Assembly (NCBI RefSeq): GCF_001553685.1 | Contig: NZ_CP014264.1 | Coordinates: forward strand, 1 to 64,000 | From: Streptococcus sp. oral taxon 431 | GTDB lineage: Bacteria > Bacillota > Bacilli > Lactobacillales > Streptococcaceae | DNA: 64,000 bases | Direction of reading: 5' to 3' | Part shown: positions 28,013-37,640 of the stretch, in pieces | How positions within the stretch are numbered: position 1 is the stretch's first letter | Layout of the letters: each line of letters opens with the position of its first letter | Made by a program: the position numbers and the translations under genes | Notes under the pieces: generated by a model | Seen by the model: the letters and a program-made list of their open reading frames with translations, nothing else | Database searches by the model: none | Told to the model about the DNA's origin: nothing

Positions 28013-28837
28013 TTAGTTTGAACTTAATGTTAGAGTAATCCAACCAGTTTGACCAGTTAATTTTGAAGTGTCAATTTCCTTATTATCAATTTTCACCGAC
28101 ACTCCTTTAACAACACCCAATGTTATGGTTACTGGAGAACCTTTAGAAATGGTTGTTTTAGCTGTTTTATTATTAGGTTCAAGAGTCACTCCTCCTGCTA
28201 AATCAGTATCCGAAACACTAATCCAGCTTGTTGCATCCGTTACAGACAACTGAAGCTCCGCAGAATCTTTAGATGTCTTATATTCCACTGATAAAGCATC
28301 TCCCTGACCTGAAACAGTCAAAGTAGTTGCCTCACTCGAACTTGATGAACTAGTAGCTTGACTACTACTTGATGCTACACTACTAGAGCTACTTGTTGAA
28401 CTCACAACACTATAAGTTGCCGCAGAAGACGCAGTTGGTTGGGTTTGAATATAATTCCACACATAGTAGGTTACAAAAATTAAAATTGATAAAGAAAAAA
28501 GAACAAAGTAAAATAGCGGGAGAAATGAATTTTTCTTTCGATTAGACCGTCTACGTCCTGAAAGTTCAATCTCATCTACATCAACTTCTTCATAAGTAAT
28601 CATACTTCCCGAATCATAGGCATCTAGAACGATATTTTCATCTAATTCAACTGCCCAAGCATACTTTCTCAAAAATGAACGAGCATAAAAAGTACTCGGT
28701 AGTTTGTCAAAATCATCTGACTCCATTGCCTCCAACAAATCCAGCTGAATATCTGTCTTTCTGTGCAATTCCTCTAAGCTCAGTCCTTGGTTAATTCTTG
28801 CAAGACGTAAGACCTCACCAATTGTTTTTTTTCTCAT
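28013..28837 (-). CDS. rodZ: RodZ-like cell-shape protein (HTH-TM-DUF4115)
   Basis: 274 residues. A cytoplasmic helix-turn-helix of the XRE type (IGEVLRLARINQGLSLEELH) comes first, then one membrane segment near residues 105-130, a serine-rich linker, and an extracellular DUF4115 domain. It acts with MreC/MreD in wall elongation. I prefer the ATG at 28837 to the one at 28846, because AGAAGG is almost in contact with the upstream ATG and homologues start MRKKTIGE. Confidence 0.9.
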   Translation of the reverse strand: MRKKTIGEVLRLARINQGLSLEELHRKTDIQLDLLEAMESDDFDKLPSTFYARSFLRKYAWAVELDENIVLDAYDSGSMITYEEVDVDEIELSGRRRSNRKKNSFLPLFYFVLFSLSILIFVTYYVWNYIQTQPTASSAATYSVVSSTSSSSSVASSSSQATSSSSSSEATTLTVSGQGDALSVEYKTSKDSAELQLSVTDATSWISVSDTDLAGGVTLEPNNKTAKTTISKGSPVTITLGVVKGVSVKIDNKEIDTSKLTGQTGWITLTLSSN

Positions 28838-28874
28838 ACTTAACATTCCTTCTTTCTAGTGTATTTTCTAGCGA

Positions 28875-30158
28875 TTATATCGGGAAAATTGTACAATCAA
28901 CCATATCGCTATTATCTATCAAATCATGTCCAGCCTCTAGAACATCTTCTAAAGTAATTTCCTGCAAAAGTTTAGGAAGGTCAAACAGGGTAGAACCTGT
29001 ATCGGTTGGATGATACTGAGTAGCAATGTATTCAAGAGAATCCATACTATGAAGAAATTCTCCATACATCTCAGTTTTTACAATATCCAAGTGATCCTCA
29101 GTTATATCCTCATCTTTAACAAAATTGCGAATAGCTTTACGAAATTGATGAGAAAGTGCCACAGGTTCCTTTGTATCCATTGTTAATATCACAAAATGGA
29201 AACGAGGATCTACTTCTATTTCTAGAGACAGGGAAGCATCCAGTTTACCTGTCTCATATAATTTTTGAAATCTTTGTGAAGTCCAACCGAACATCATTGT
29301 AAACAACAATTTCAATAAAAGATGATAACGATACTGATCTCGACTTCCGATATCTTCATTTCCTCTAATACCGATTGCTAGTTTTGGAGAAGCCACGTCC
29401 ATCCGTAAACTTTCAGTAGTCTTTACAGGATGTAAAGGTATTTTTTCTCTCTTATACTCATGTTTTTTTTCTTGAGGATGAGATTTCTTAGCAAAATAAT
29501 CTTCAAGCAGTTCAAAATCAAAATTCCCCACTAAAAAGATATTACTATTGACAGGTCTGTAAAACTCTTTAAAGTTCTCTTTTAAATCCTCCAAACAAAT
29601 AGCATCAATAGAGTTTTCACTACCAACAATATCTGAAGCTAAAGGACTTTCTGGATAGAGATTTGCCAAAGTCTTGAAAAATAGACAAGAATCCGGATCA
29701 TCCTGATACATCTCTCTTTCCTGTTGAATGATATCCTTTTCGTGCTCCACAGATTCTTCAGTCATATTAAAAGTAGTGACAAGTTCTTCTAGCAAATCTA
29801 AACACTCTAGAACATTTTCAGAAGTCGAGAAAAGATAGCTAGTGTTCGTAAAGCTCGTAAAGGCATTACTTTCAGCACCCAACTCTGTAAAAGCTGCCAT
29901 AACATCTCCAGAATCTTCTCTTTCAAAAAGCTTATGTTCTAAGAAATGAGCGATTCCTTGTGGATATTGTTGTAAGTCCTTATCATCCACTGTAAACCTT
30001 GTGTCAACAGAACCTACTTGGACACTTACAACGCCATAAACCTCGTTAAAGTCCTTTTTAGGTAGTAAAGTAACTGTCAAACCATTTTCTAAGCTAGTTT
30101 GATACAAAGTTTCTTTTACAGCAGAATAATATTTCTTTTGAAAAGTAGGTCTGGTCAT
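28875..30158 (-). CDS. yfmH: M16 family peptidase YfmH
   Basis: 427 residues. The inverted zinc motif HFLEH (GIAHFLEHKLFE, near residue 70) is present, so this is the catalytically competent partner of the pair. The rest follows the two-lobe M16 plan. Databases link the family loosely to EF-P modification or peptide processing; the substrate is unknown. It overlaps yfmF by four bases and lies 37 bp before rodZ. Confidence 0.88.
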   Translation of the reverse strand: MTRPTFQKKYYSAVKETLYQTSLENGLTVTLLPKKDFNEVYGVVSVQVGSVDTRFTVDDKDLQQYPQGIAHFLEHKLFEREDSGDVMAAFTELGAESNAFTSFTNTSYLFSTSENVLECLDLLEELVTTFNMTEESVEHEKDIIQQEREMYQDDPDSCLFFKTLANLYPESPLASDIVGSENSIDAICLEDLKENFKEFYRPVNSNIFLVGNFDFELLEDYFAKKSHPQEKKHEYKREKIPLHPVKTTESLRMDVASPKLAIGIRGNEDIGSRDQYRYHLLLKLLFTMMFGWTSQRFQKLYETGKLDASLSLEIEVDPRFHFVILTMDTKEPVALSHQFRKAIRNFVKDEDITEDHLDIVKTEMYGEFLHSMDSLEYIATQYHPTDTGSTLFDLPKLLQEITLEDVLEAGHDLIDNSDMVDCTIFPI

Positions 30159-31405
30159 TCTGCTCCTTCCATAAAATAAATAGCCTGCAACTTAAAACTG
30201 TTTGCTACTTCACAAATTGCTTCTCTATCAACTTGTTCAAGCTTATCGATTAAAGTTTTTGTGTCAAGATTCTCCTTCCCAAAAAAAGTTGACAAATAAT
30301 ATTTATCGACGATAGAATCTTGATTATCCTGAGCAAGTAGTAAGAATCTACGAATCATTTGTTTAGTCTGATCAATTTCCTTATCTGTAAACTTGCCATT
30401 TTTTATGTCAAGCAACTGATGATTCATCAATTTTCTTACTTTGTTTCGATTTTGCCGATCAATTCCAGCAAATAGTCGTAAAAATCCACTAAAGAGATCC
30501 AAATGACTTGATACCGTATAGGCCAGTCCTTCTTTTTCTCGCACTTGGGTAAATAGTTTCGAATGAGGAAAGGCTCCTAAAAGACCATTGACAAGAAGCA
30601 CTGCCATCTGTTCTTCATCACCATATGCCACTGAACTATGGTAGCCCATCTCTAAAACAGACTGTCCTAATCTCTTTCTAACAATACCTTCTCTAAGAAT
30701 ATTAGAATAGGGTTGCTGATATTGAATGTTTACAGCTGATTTACGACCTGTTAAAGGAAATTTATGTAAAAACTCTAAAACTTCAATTTCATTAAAATCA
30801 CCTAGGAAGAAAATATCTATTTGGTCTTCTTTTAGCATTTTTTGATAGCTTGAAAAACATGTTTTTGAAGTCTCCTCTGAAATTCTAGAAATCAAATCTT
30901 TAGGAACTAGCTGCATTGATTCTTCTTGGAAAAACAATTGATCTAACTCTTTATGTGCAAAGAAGAATGGGTCTTCTAATTCTGATTCCAGCCTTGATAA
31001 GATCTGTTTTTTCTCGATGTCAAAAGCATTTTTCTCAAATCCATCCTCATCCGACAATGGTGTAAACAGAACCTGATGCAGTAATTCTAAAATTTGAGAA
31101 GTTAATACGTTTTTCTTACTTAAAAATTCATCACGCACATAGGTAATATTCAAATCCACAAGATGACTTTGTCCTCTTCGATAGGCGTGCGCTGACAAAT
31201 CAGTTCCATACAAGGTTGCTAAACGTTTTCTAAACAGTTGAGCAGTTGGATAACTTTGGTTGGCAGTTTCAAGCATACTGGCACTTAACATGCGACTTGA
31301 AATTGAATCCAAAGACAATGGAGCTGTGAGACGCACAGTAATTTTATTAGTTTTAAATTTTTTTGATTGGATAAAATGCACTGTAATTCCAGGTACTAAC
31401 TCCAT
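30155..31405 (-). CDS. yfmF: M16 family peptidase-like protein YfmF
   Basis: 416 residues with the M16 fold, including the C-terminal VREKEGLAYTVSSHLD block, but no HxxEH zinc motif, so it is probably the non-catalytic partner of YfmH. A near-perfect GAAGGAGGT precedes the ATG, and an extended -10 (TGGTATAAT; 31433-31438 on the minus strand) lies just upstream. It leads the long run that ends with mreD. Confidence 0.87.
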   Translation of the reverse strand: MELVPGITVHFIQSKKFKTNKITVRLTAPLSLDSISSRMLSASMLETANQSYPTAQLFRKRLATLYGTDLSAHAYRRGQSHLVDLNITYVRDEFLSKKNVLTSQILELLHQVLFTPLSDEDGFEKNAFDIEKKQILSRLESELEDPFFFAHKELDQLFFQEESMQLVPKDLISRISEETSKTCFSSYQKMLKEDQIDIFFLGDFNEIEVLEFLHKFPLTGRKSAVNIQYQQPYSNILREGIVRKRLGQSVLEMGYHSSVAYGDEEQMAVLLVNGLLGAFPHSKLFTQVREKEGLAYTVSSHLDLFSGFLRLFAGIDRQNRNKVRKLMNHQLLDIKNGKFTDKEIDQTKQMIRRFLLLAQDNQDSIVDKYYLSTFFGKENLDTKTLIDKLEQVDREAICEVANSFKLQAIYFMEGAE

Positions 31406-31432
31406 CTCTTACCTCCTTCTACATAGAGTTCT

Positions 31433-31438
31433 ATTATA
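31433..31438 (-). promoter_or_regulatory. Extended -10 promoter of the yfmF-mreD run
   Basis: TGGTATAAT on the minus strand, about 28 bp before the yfmF ATG. Confidence 0.55.
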
Positions 31439-31540
31439 CCATGAAAAGAGAAAATTTTCTTGTTCTCTTTACCCCTTTTAGAATTAAAATCGCTTTCATT
31501 TCAAACGAATTTACCTCTGCCATTTCAAGGTAAAATATGG

Positions 31541-31546
31541 TATAAT
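31541..31546 (+). promoter_or_regulatory. Extended -10 promoter of yaaA-recF
   Basis: TGGTATAAT, with the ATG of yaaA about 20 bp downstream. No clear -35. Confidence 0.55.
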
Positions 31547-31566
31547 ACCAAAGATTGAGGTGAACT

Positions 31567-31935
31567 ATGGAATACAAACTATTTGAAGAATTTATCACTC
31601 TCCAAGCTCTCTTGAAAGAACTTGGTATTATACACAGTGGCGGAGCTATTAAATCCTTTTTAGCTGAGCATCATGTCTACTTTAATGGGGAATTAGAAAA
31701 TCGTCGTGGGAAAAAAGTAAGAATCGGGGACTCCATCGACATTCCTGATATGAAAATCCACATCATTTTGACTCAGCCTAGTCAAGAAGAACAGGAAGAA
31801 TATCTTCAAGAAAAACTTGAGAAAGAACGTGTGGCTAAACTTGTCAAAGAAATGAATAAGACGGTCAAAAAAAAGCCAACAAACAAGCATCAGGTATCCA
31901 AAACAAAAACTGCACCACGTTTCCCAGGTAGATAA
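31567..31935 (+). CDS. yaaA: S4-domain protein YaaA
   Basis: 122 residues. An S4 RNA-binding domain fills the first 70 residues ([40 protein letters not shown]). The tail is basic and low-complexity, ending TAPRFPGR, and is longer than in the short Bacillus YaaA. In Bacillus the family helps ribosome assembly. It ends two bases before recF, its usual neighbour. Confidence 0.88.
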   Translation: MEYKLFEEFITLQALLKELGIIHSGGAIKSFLAEHHVYFNGELENRRGKKVRIGDSIDIPDMKIHIILTQPSQEEQEEYLQEKLEKERVAKLVKEMNKTVKKKPTNKHQVSKTKTAPRFPGR

Positions 31936-31937
31936 GT

Positions 31938-33029
31938 ATGTGGCTAAAAAACTTATCCATCAAGCAATTTAGAAACTATCAGAATACCGAAATTGAATTT
32001 AATCCTAAATTAAATGTATTTGTGGGTCGAAATGCTCAAGGAAAAACCAATCTTCTGGAAAGTATTTACTTTTTAGCTTTAACTAGAAGTCATCGGACAA
32101 AGACAGACAAGAATTTAATCCGATTTGAAGAAGAGCAGCTTCAAGTTTCTGGAATTCTTCAAAAACGAACGGCTACTGTACCACTTGAGATTGACTTGAC
32201 TCCAAAAGGTCGGATTACTAAGGTCAATCACTTAAAGCAAGCTCGGCTATCTGACTATATTGGACACATGAATGTTGTTCTATTTGCACCCGAAGATTTA
32301 CAACTTGTCAAAGGAGCACCAGCTATCCGACGTAAGTTTATAGATATGGAGCTAGGGCAAATCAAACCCATATACTTGTCAGATTTGTCAAGCTACAATC
32401 ATGTGCTCAAACAAAGAAATACCTACTTAAAGTCAGCGAATCAGATTGACGAAACATTTTTATCTGTTCTAGATGAACAGCTAGTAGACTATGGTTGTCG
32501 GGTGATGATCCACAGAGAAGAATTTATCAAAAAAATGGAATCTTTTGGTCGTAAAAAACACTTTGATATTTCAGACCAATTAGAAGAGTTGTCAATTCGT
32601 TATCAACCATCTGTAAACTTCACTGACAAGGAAAAACTAGCAGAATCTTTCTATGCAGCACTTCAAAAAAGTAGAGCAAGAGATTTATTTAAGAAGAATA
32701 CTGGAGTTGGTCCTCATCGGGACGATATGATTTTCTTAATCAATGGAATGGACACAAGCTTTGGAAGTCAAGGACAACATCGTAGCCTTGTTCTTTCTAT
32801 TAAACTAGCTGAAATCGAATTAATGGAGAGCATTACAAAAGAATCGCCTATACTTTTACTTGACGATGTTATGAGTGAACTTGACAACACTCGTCAACTA
32901 AAATTATTAGAAACTATATCTCAAAATATTCAAACCTTTATTACAACAACTAGTTTAGAGCATCTTCAAAACTTACCTGATAATCTCAGTGTATTTACAG
33001 TAAAAGACGGTCAATTAGTTGTAAATTAA
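31938..33029 (+). CDS. recF: DNA repair/recombination protein RecF
   Basis: 363 residues; SMC-like ATPase that loads RecA at single-strand gaps. Walker A is [12 protein letters not shown] near residue 30; the signature and Walker B regions are [13 protein letters not shown] and [11 protein letters not shown]. It is coupled to yaaA and followed by the bidirectional terminator at 33051. Confidence 0.96.
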   Translation: MWLKNLSIKQFRNYQNTEIEFNPKLNVFVGRNAQGKTNLLESIYFLALTRSHRTKTDKNLIRFEEEQLQVSGILQKRTATVPLEIDLTPKGRITKVNHLKQARLSDYIGHMNVVLFAPEDLQLVKGAPAIRRKFIDMELGQIKPIYLSDLSSYNHVLKQRNTYLKSANQIDETFLSVLDEQLVDYGCRVMIHREEFIKKMESFGRKKHFDISDQLEELSIRYQPSVNFTDKEKLAESFYAALQKSRARDLFKKNTGVGPHRDDMIFLINGMDTSFGSQGQHRSLVLSIKLAEIELMESITKESPILLLDDVMSELDNTRQLKLLETISQNIQTFITTTSLEHLQNLPDNLSVFTVKDGQLVVN

Positions 33030-33050
33030 TATTTACAGATGTGTAAAGAT

Positions 33051-33081
33051 AAAAAATCTCCTGTTTAACAGGAGATTTTTT
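33051..33081. terminator. Bidirectional terminator between recF and guaB
   Basis: AATCTCCTGTT / AACAGGAGATT with a 2-base centre, A-run on one side and T-run on the other; recF and guaB converge on it. Confidence 0.85.
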
Positions 33082-33084
33082 TGA

Positions 33085-34614
<1,530 letters not shown>

Positions 34615-34616
34615 CT

Positions 34617-34644
34617 ATCATACCATTCTATGAAAATTTGTCAA
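34617..34644 (-). promoter_or_regulatory. guaB promoter
   Basis: On the minus strand TTGACA (34639-34644), 16 bp, TATGAT (34617-34622) with a TGG extension, about 54 bp before the ATG. Confidence 0.75.
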
Positions 34645-34668
34645 TTATATTGATAATAGATAATGTAA

Positions 34669-34705
34669 AAAACTATCCCTTTAATTTTAAAGAAGAGATA
34701 GTTTT
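34669..34705 (-). terminator. trpS terminator
   Basis: AAAACTATC / GATAGTTTT with an inner CTTTAA/TTAAAG pairing, then TTTTTT on the minus strand. Confidence 0.7.
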
Positions 34706-34724
34706 AGAGTTCGTATTTTATCTA

Positions 34725-35750
34725 TTAATGAAAGTAATTTAGACCCATTGCTGATTTTACTTCTGATAGCGTTTGGCCAGCAACTTCTCGAGCTTTTTCA
34801 CTACCTTTTTGTAACATATTATACACTTCACCCATATCTTTAGCATATTCTAGGCGACGTTCACGGATTGGACCAAGTTCACGTTCTAGGATTTCAAGTA
34901 GATACCGTTTTGTCTTAACATCACCTAGACCTCCACGTTGATAATGCTCTTTCATGTCAGCAATTTCTTGAGCATCTTCAGGACGTCCGAATACGTCTAA
35001 GTAATGGAAAACCATATTTCCTTCAATCTTACCTGGATCCTCAACACGAATGTGATCTGGATCTGTATACATACTCATTACTTTCTTACGCAAAGTATCT
35101 GCATCATCTGACAAGTAGATACCATTATTAAGCGATTTAGACATTTTGGCATTTCCATCCAGACCAGGTAAGCGACCTGCTCCTTCATTTTCAGGATAAA
35201 TTCCTTCCGGTTCTACTAAAACATCACAATTATAGGCATGATTGAATGAACGCACAATCTCACGCGTTTGTTCAATCATCGGTTTTTGGTCTGTACCTAC
35301 AGGAACATAGTTAGCCTTAAAAGCTGTGATATCTGCTGCTTGAGCAATTGGATAAACTAAAAATCCAGTTGGAATACTTTCTCCAAATCCTTTCTGAGCA
35401 ATTTCTGTCTTTACAGTAGGATTACGCTCCAGACGAGCCAAAGACACTAGATTCATGTAATACATAGACAACTCTGCCAATTCTGGAATTTGACTTTGAA
35501 TGAAAATCGTTGATTTGTTAGGATCCAATCCCACTGAAAGATAGTCCAAAGCAACATTCCCAATAGACTCTACAATAGTTTGTGGATCTTTTGCATGGTC
35601 AGTTAAAGCTTGCTGGTCAGCCAAAAAAACAAACATGTCATATTTATCTTCTTGCTGTAATAAGACACGATTTTTTAAGCTACCAACGTAGTGCCCAATA
35701 TGTAATTTCCCCGTTGGACGATCTCCTGTTAAAATAATGGGTTTATTCAT
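34725..35750 (-). CDS. trpS: Tryptophanyl-tRNA synthetase
   Basis: 341 residues, class I synthetase. HIGH motif [11 protein letters not shown] near residue 17 and KMSKS in [10 protein letters not shown] near 205. It starts with AGGAG upstream. No T-box leader is visible in the 206-bp spacer before it, so charging-dependent control is not evident. Confidence 0.96.
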   Translation of the reverse strand: MNKPIILTGDRPTGKLHIGHYVGSLKNRVLLQQEDKYDMFVFLADQQALTDHAKDPQTIVESIGNVALDYLSVGLDPNKSTIFIQSQIPELAELSMYYMNLVSLARLERNPTVKTEIAQKGFGESIPTGFLVYPIAQAADITAFKANYVPVGTDQKPMIEQTREIVRSFNHAYNCDVLVEPEGIYPENEGAGRLPGLDGNAKMSKSLNNGIYLSDDADTLRKKVMSMYTDPDHIRVEDPGKIEGNMVFHYLDVFGRPEDAQEIADMKEHYQRGGLGDVKTKRYLLEILERELGPIRERRLEYAKDMGEVYNMLQKGSEKAREVAGQTLSEVKSAMGLNYFH

Positions 35751-35849
35751 CTTATTCTCCTTTGATATAGTCCTTTCAATTATAGCATTTTTTTGATAAA
35801 AAGACAGGTAATTTTTTTTATCAAATAATTACGATTTCAACTCCTCAAC

Positions 35850-35866
35850 TGTAAACTATCTGTAAA
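35850..35866 (+). promoter_or_regulatory. WalR-type box upstream of the ABC-F gene
   Basis: TGTAAA-N5-TGTAAA, an exact fit to the WalR direct repeat TGTWAH-N5-TGTWAH, in the divergent spacer between trpS and the ABC-F gene, about 90 bp before the latter. Regulation is inferred. Confidence 0.5.
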
Positions 35867-35956
35867 CATTCTTTACAAATAATTGACAGAGAAAAATTTG
35901 AATATTTGCTGATTTTCTAGTAGAATTATAGTATTACATATAATAGGAGAAAAAAA

Positions 35957-37579
35957 TTGCTAACAGTATCTGATGTTTCACTACGTTTTAGTGATCGCAA
36001 ACTTTTTGATGAGGTCAACATCAAATTTACAGAAGGAAACACATATGGTTTAATTGGTGCTAACGGTGCAGGTAAATCAACATTTTTAAAAATCTTAGCT
36101 GGTGATATCGAACCTACAACTGGTCATGTTTCTCTTGGACCTGATGAACGTCTTTCTGTGCTTCGTCAAAATCACTTTGACTATGAGGATGAACGTGTTA
36201 TTGATGTTGTTATCATGGGTAATGAAAAACTATACAACATCATGAAAGAAAAAGATGCTATCTATATGAAAGCAGACTTTACTGATGAAGATGGAGTTCG
36301 TGCAGCTGAGCTTGAAGGAGAATTTGCTGAACTAGGTGGTTGGGAAGCTGAGAGTGAAGCTTCACAACTCTTACAAAACTTGAATATCCCTGAAGATCTT
36401 CATTACCAAAATATGAGTGAACTCGCAAATGGAGACAAAGTGAAAGTACTCCTTGCTAAAGCTCTATTTGGTAAACCAGATGTTCTTCTTCTAGACGAGC
36501 CGACCAACGGTTTGGATATCCAATCTATTACTTGGTTAGAAGATTTCTTGATTGATTTTGATAACACCGTTATTGTCGTGTCCCATGACCGTCACTTCTT
36601 GAACAAAGTATGTACTCACATGGCCGACCTTGACTTTGGAAAAATCAAACTCTATGTCGGAAACTACGACTTCTGGAAAGAATCTTCTGAGCTTGCTGCT
36701 AAATTGCTAGCAGACCGTAATGCTAAAGCAGAAGAAAAAATTAAGCAACTCCAAGAATTCGTTGCTCGTTTCTCTGCTAATGCTTCTAAATCAAGACAAG
36801 CAACATCACGTAAGAAAATGCTTGATAAGATTGAACTTGAAGAAATTGTGCCATCCAGTCGTAAATATCCATTTATCAACTTTAAAGCTGAACGTGAAAT
36901 CGGAAACGATCTCTTGACAGTAGAAAATCTATCTGTCAAGATTGATGGCGAAACTATTCTTGACAACATCAGCTTTATCTTGCGTCCAGGTGACAAGACA
37001 GCTCTTATCGGTCAAAACGACATTCAAACAACTGCATTGATTCGTGCTATTATGGGTGATATTGACTATGAGGGAACTGTCAAGTGGGGAGTTACAACTA
37101 GTCGCTCTTACTTACCAAAAGACAATTCAGCTGATTTTGCTGGTGGTGAATCTATTCTTGACTGGCTCCGTCAATTTGCAAGTAAAGAAGAAGATGATAA
37201 TACCTTCTTGCGTGGTTTCCTTGGTCGTATGCTCTTCTCTGGGGATGAGGTTAACAAACCTGTAAATGTATTATCAGGGGGAGAAAAAGTGCGCGTGATG
37301 CTATCGAAACTCATGCTTTTGAAATCAAATGTTCTTGTACTTGACGATCCTACAAATCACTTAGATTTGGAATCTATTTCAAGCTTGAACGATGGATTGA
37401 AAAACTTCAAAGAATCTATCATCTTCGCCAGCCATGACCATGAATTCATTCAAACATTGGCTAACCACATTATTGTCCTATCTAAAAACGGTGTAATCGA
37501 CCGTATTGATGAAACCTATGATGAATTCTTAGAAAATGCTGAAGTACAAGCAAAAGTTAAAGAACTTTGGAAAGACTAA
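35957..37579 (+). CDS. ABC-F family ATPase (YkpA/YbiT-like)
   Basis: 540 residues, two ABC domains joined by a linker, no membrane segments: a ribosome-associated ABC-F protein. It starts at TTG, supported by AGGAGA eight bases upstream. The first Walker A GANGAGKSTF (near residue 35) is normal but its signature is ELANGDKVKVLLA rather than LSGGE. The second domain has LSGGEKVRVMLSK and VLDDPTNHLDLES, yet its Walker A reads GQNDIQTTAL, lacking the usual Gly-Lys-Ser/Thr. The length equals that recalled for Bacillus YkpA. A role in translation is family knowledge. Confidence 0.87.
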   Translation: MLTVSDVSLRFSDRKLFDEVNIKFTEGNTYGLIGANGAGKSTFLKILAGDIEPTTGHVSLGPDERLSVLRQNHFDYEDERVIDVVIMGNEKLYNIMKEKDAIYMKADFTDEDGVRAAELEGEFAELGGWEAESEASQLLQNLNIPEDLHYQNMSELANGDKVKVLLAKALFGKPDVLLLDEPTNGLDIQSITWLEDFLIDFDNTVIVVSHDRHFLNKVCTHMADLDFGKIKLYVGNYDFWKESSELAAKLLADRNAKAEEKIKQLQEFVARFSANASKSRQATSRKKMLDKIELEEIVPSSRKYPFINFKAEREIGNDLLTVENLSVKIDGETILDNISFILRPGDKTALIGQNDIQTTALIRAIMGDIDYEGTVKWGVTTSRSYLPKDNSADFAGGESILDWLRQFASKEEDDNTFLRGFLGRMLFSGDEVNKPVNVLSGGEKVRVMLSKLMLLKSNVLVLDDPTNHLDLESISSLNDGLKNFKESIIFASHDHEFIQTLANHIIVLSKNGVIDRIDETYDEFLENAEVQAKVKELWKD

Positions 37580-37590
37580 ATAATACTTTA

Positions 37591-37619
37591 AAACTCAGTT
37601 GGATTAACCAACTGAGTTT
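37591..37619 (+). terminator. Terminator after the ABC-F gene
   Basis: Perfect 12-bp stem AAACTCAGTTGG / CCAACTGAGTTT, 5-base loop, then TTCTATC. Confidence 0.8.
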
Positions 37620-37640
37620 TCTATCATTCTATGAGGTAAC

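Noticed and set aside
35883..35888. TTGACA as -35 of the ABC-F gene
   Set aside because: No -10 lies at 16-18 bp; the nearest TAGAAT is more than 30 bp away.
35751..35956. T-box or other riboswitch in the trpS/ABC-F spacer
   Set aside because: No T-box sequence, specifier loop or terminator/antiterminator pair is visible; only a WalR-type repeat is supported.
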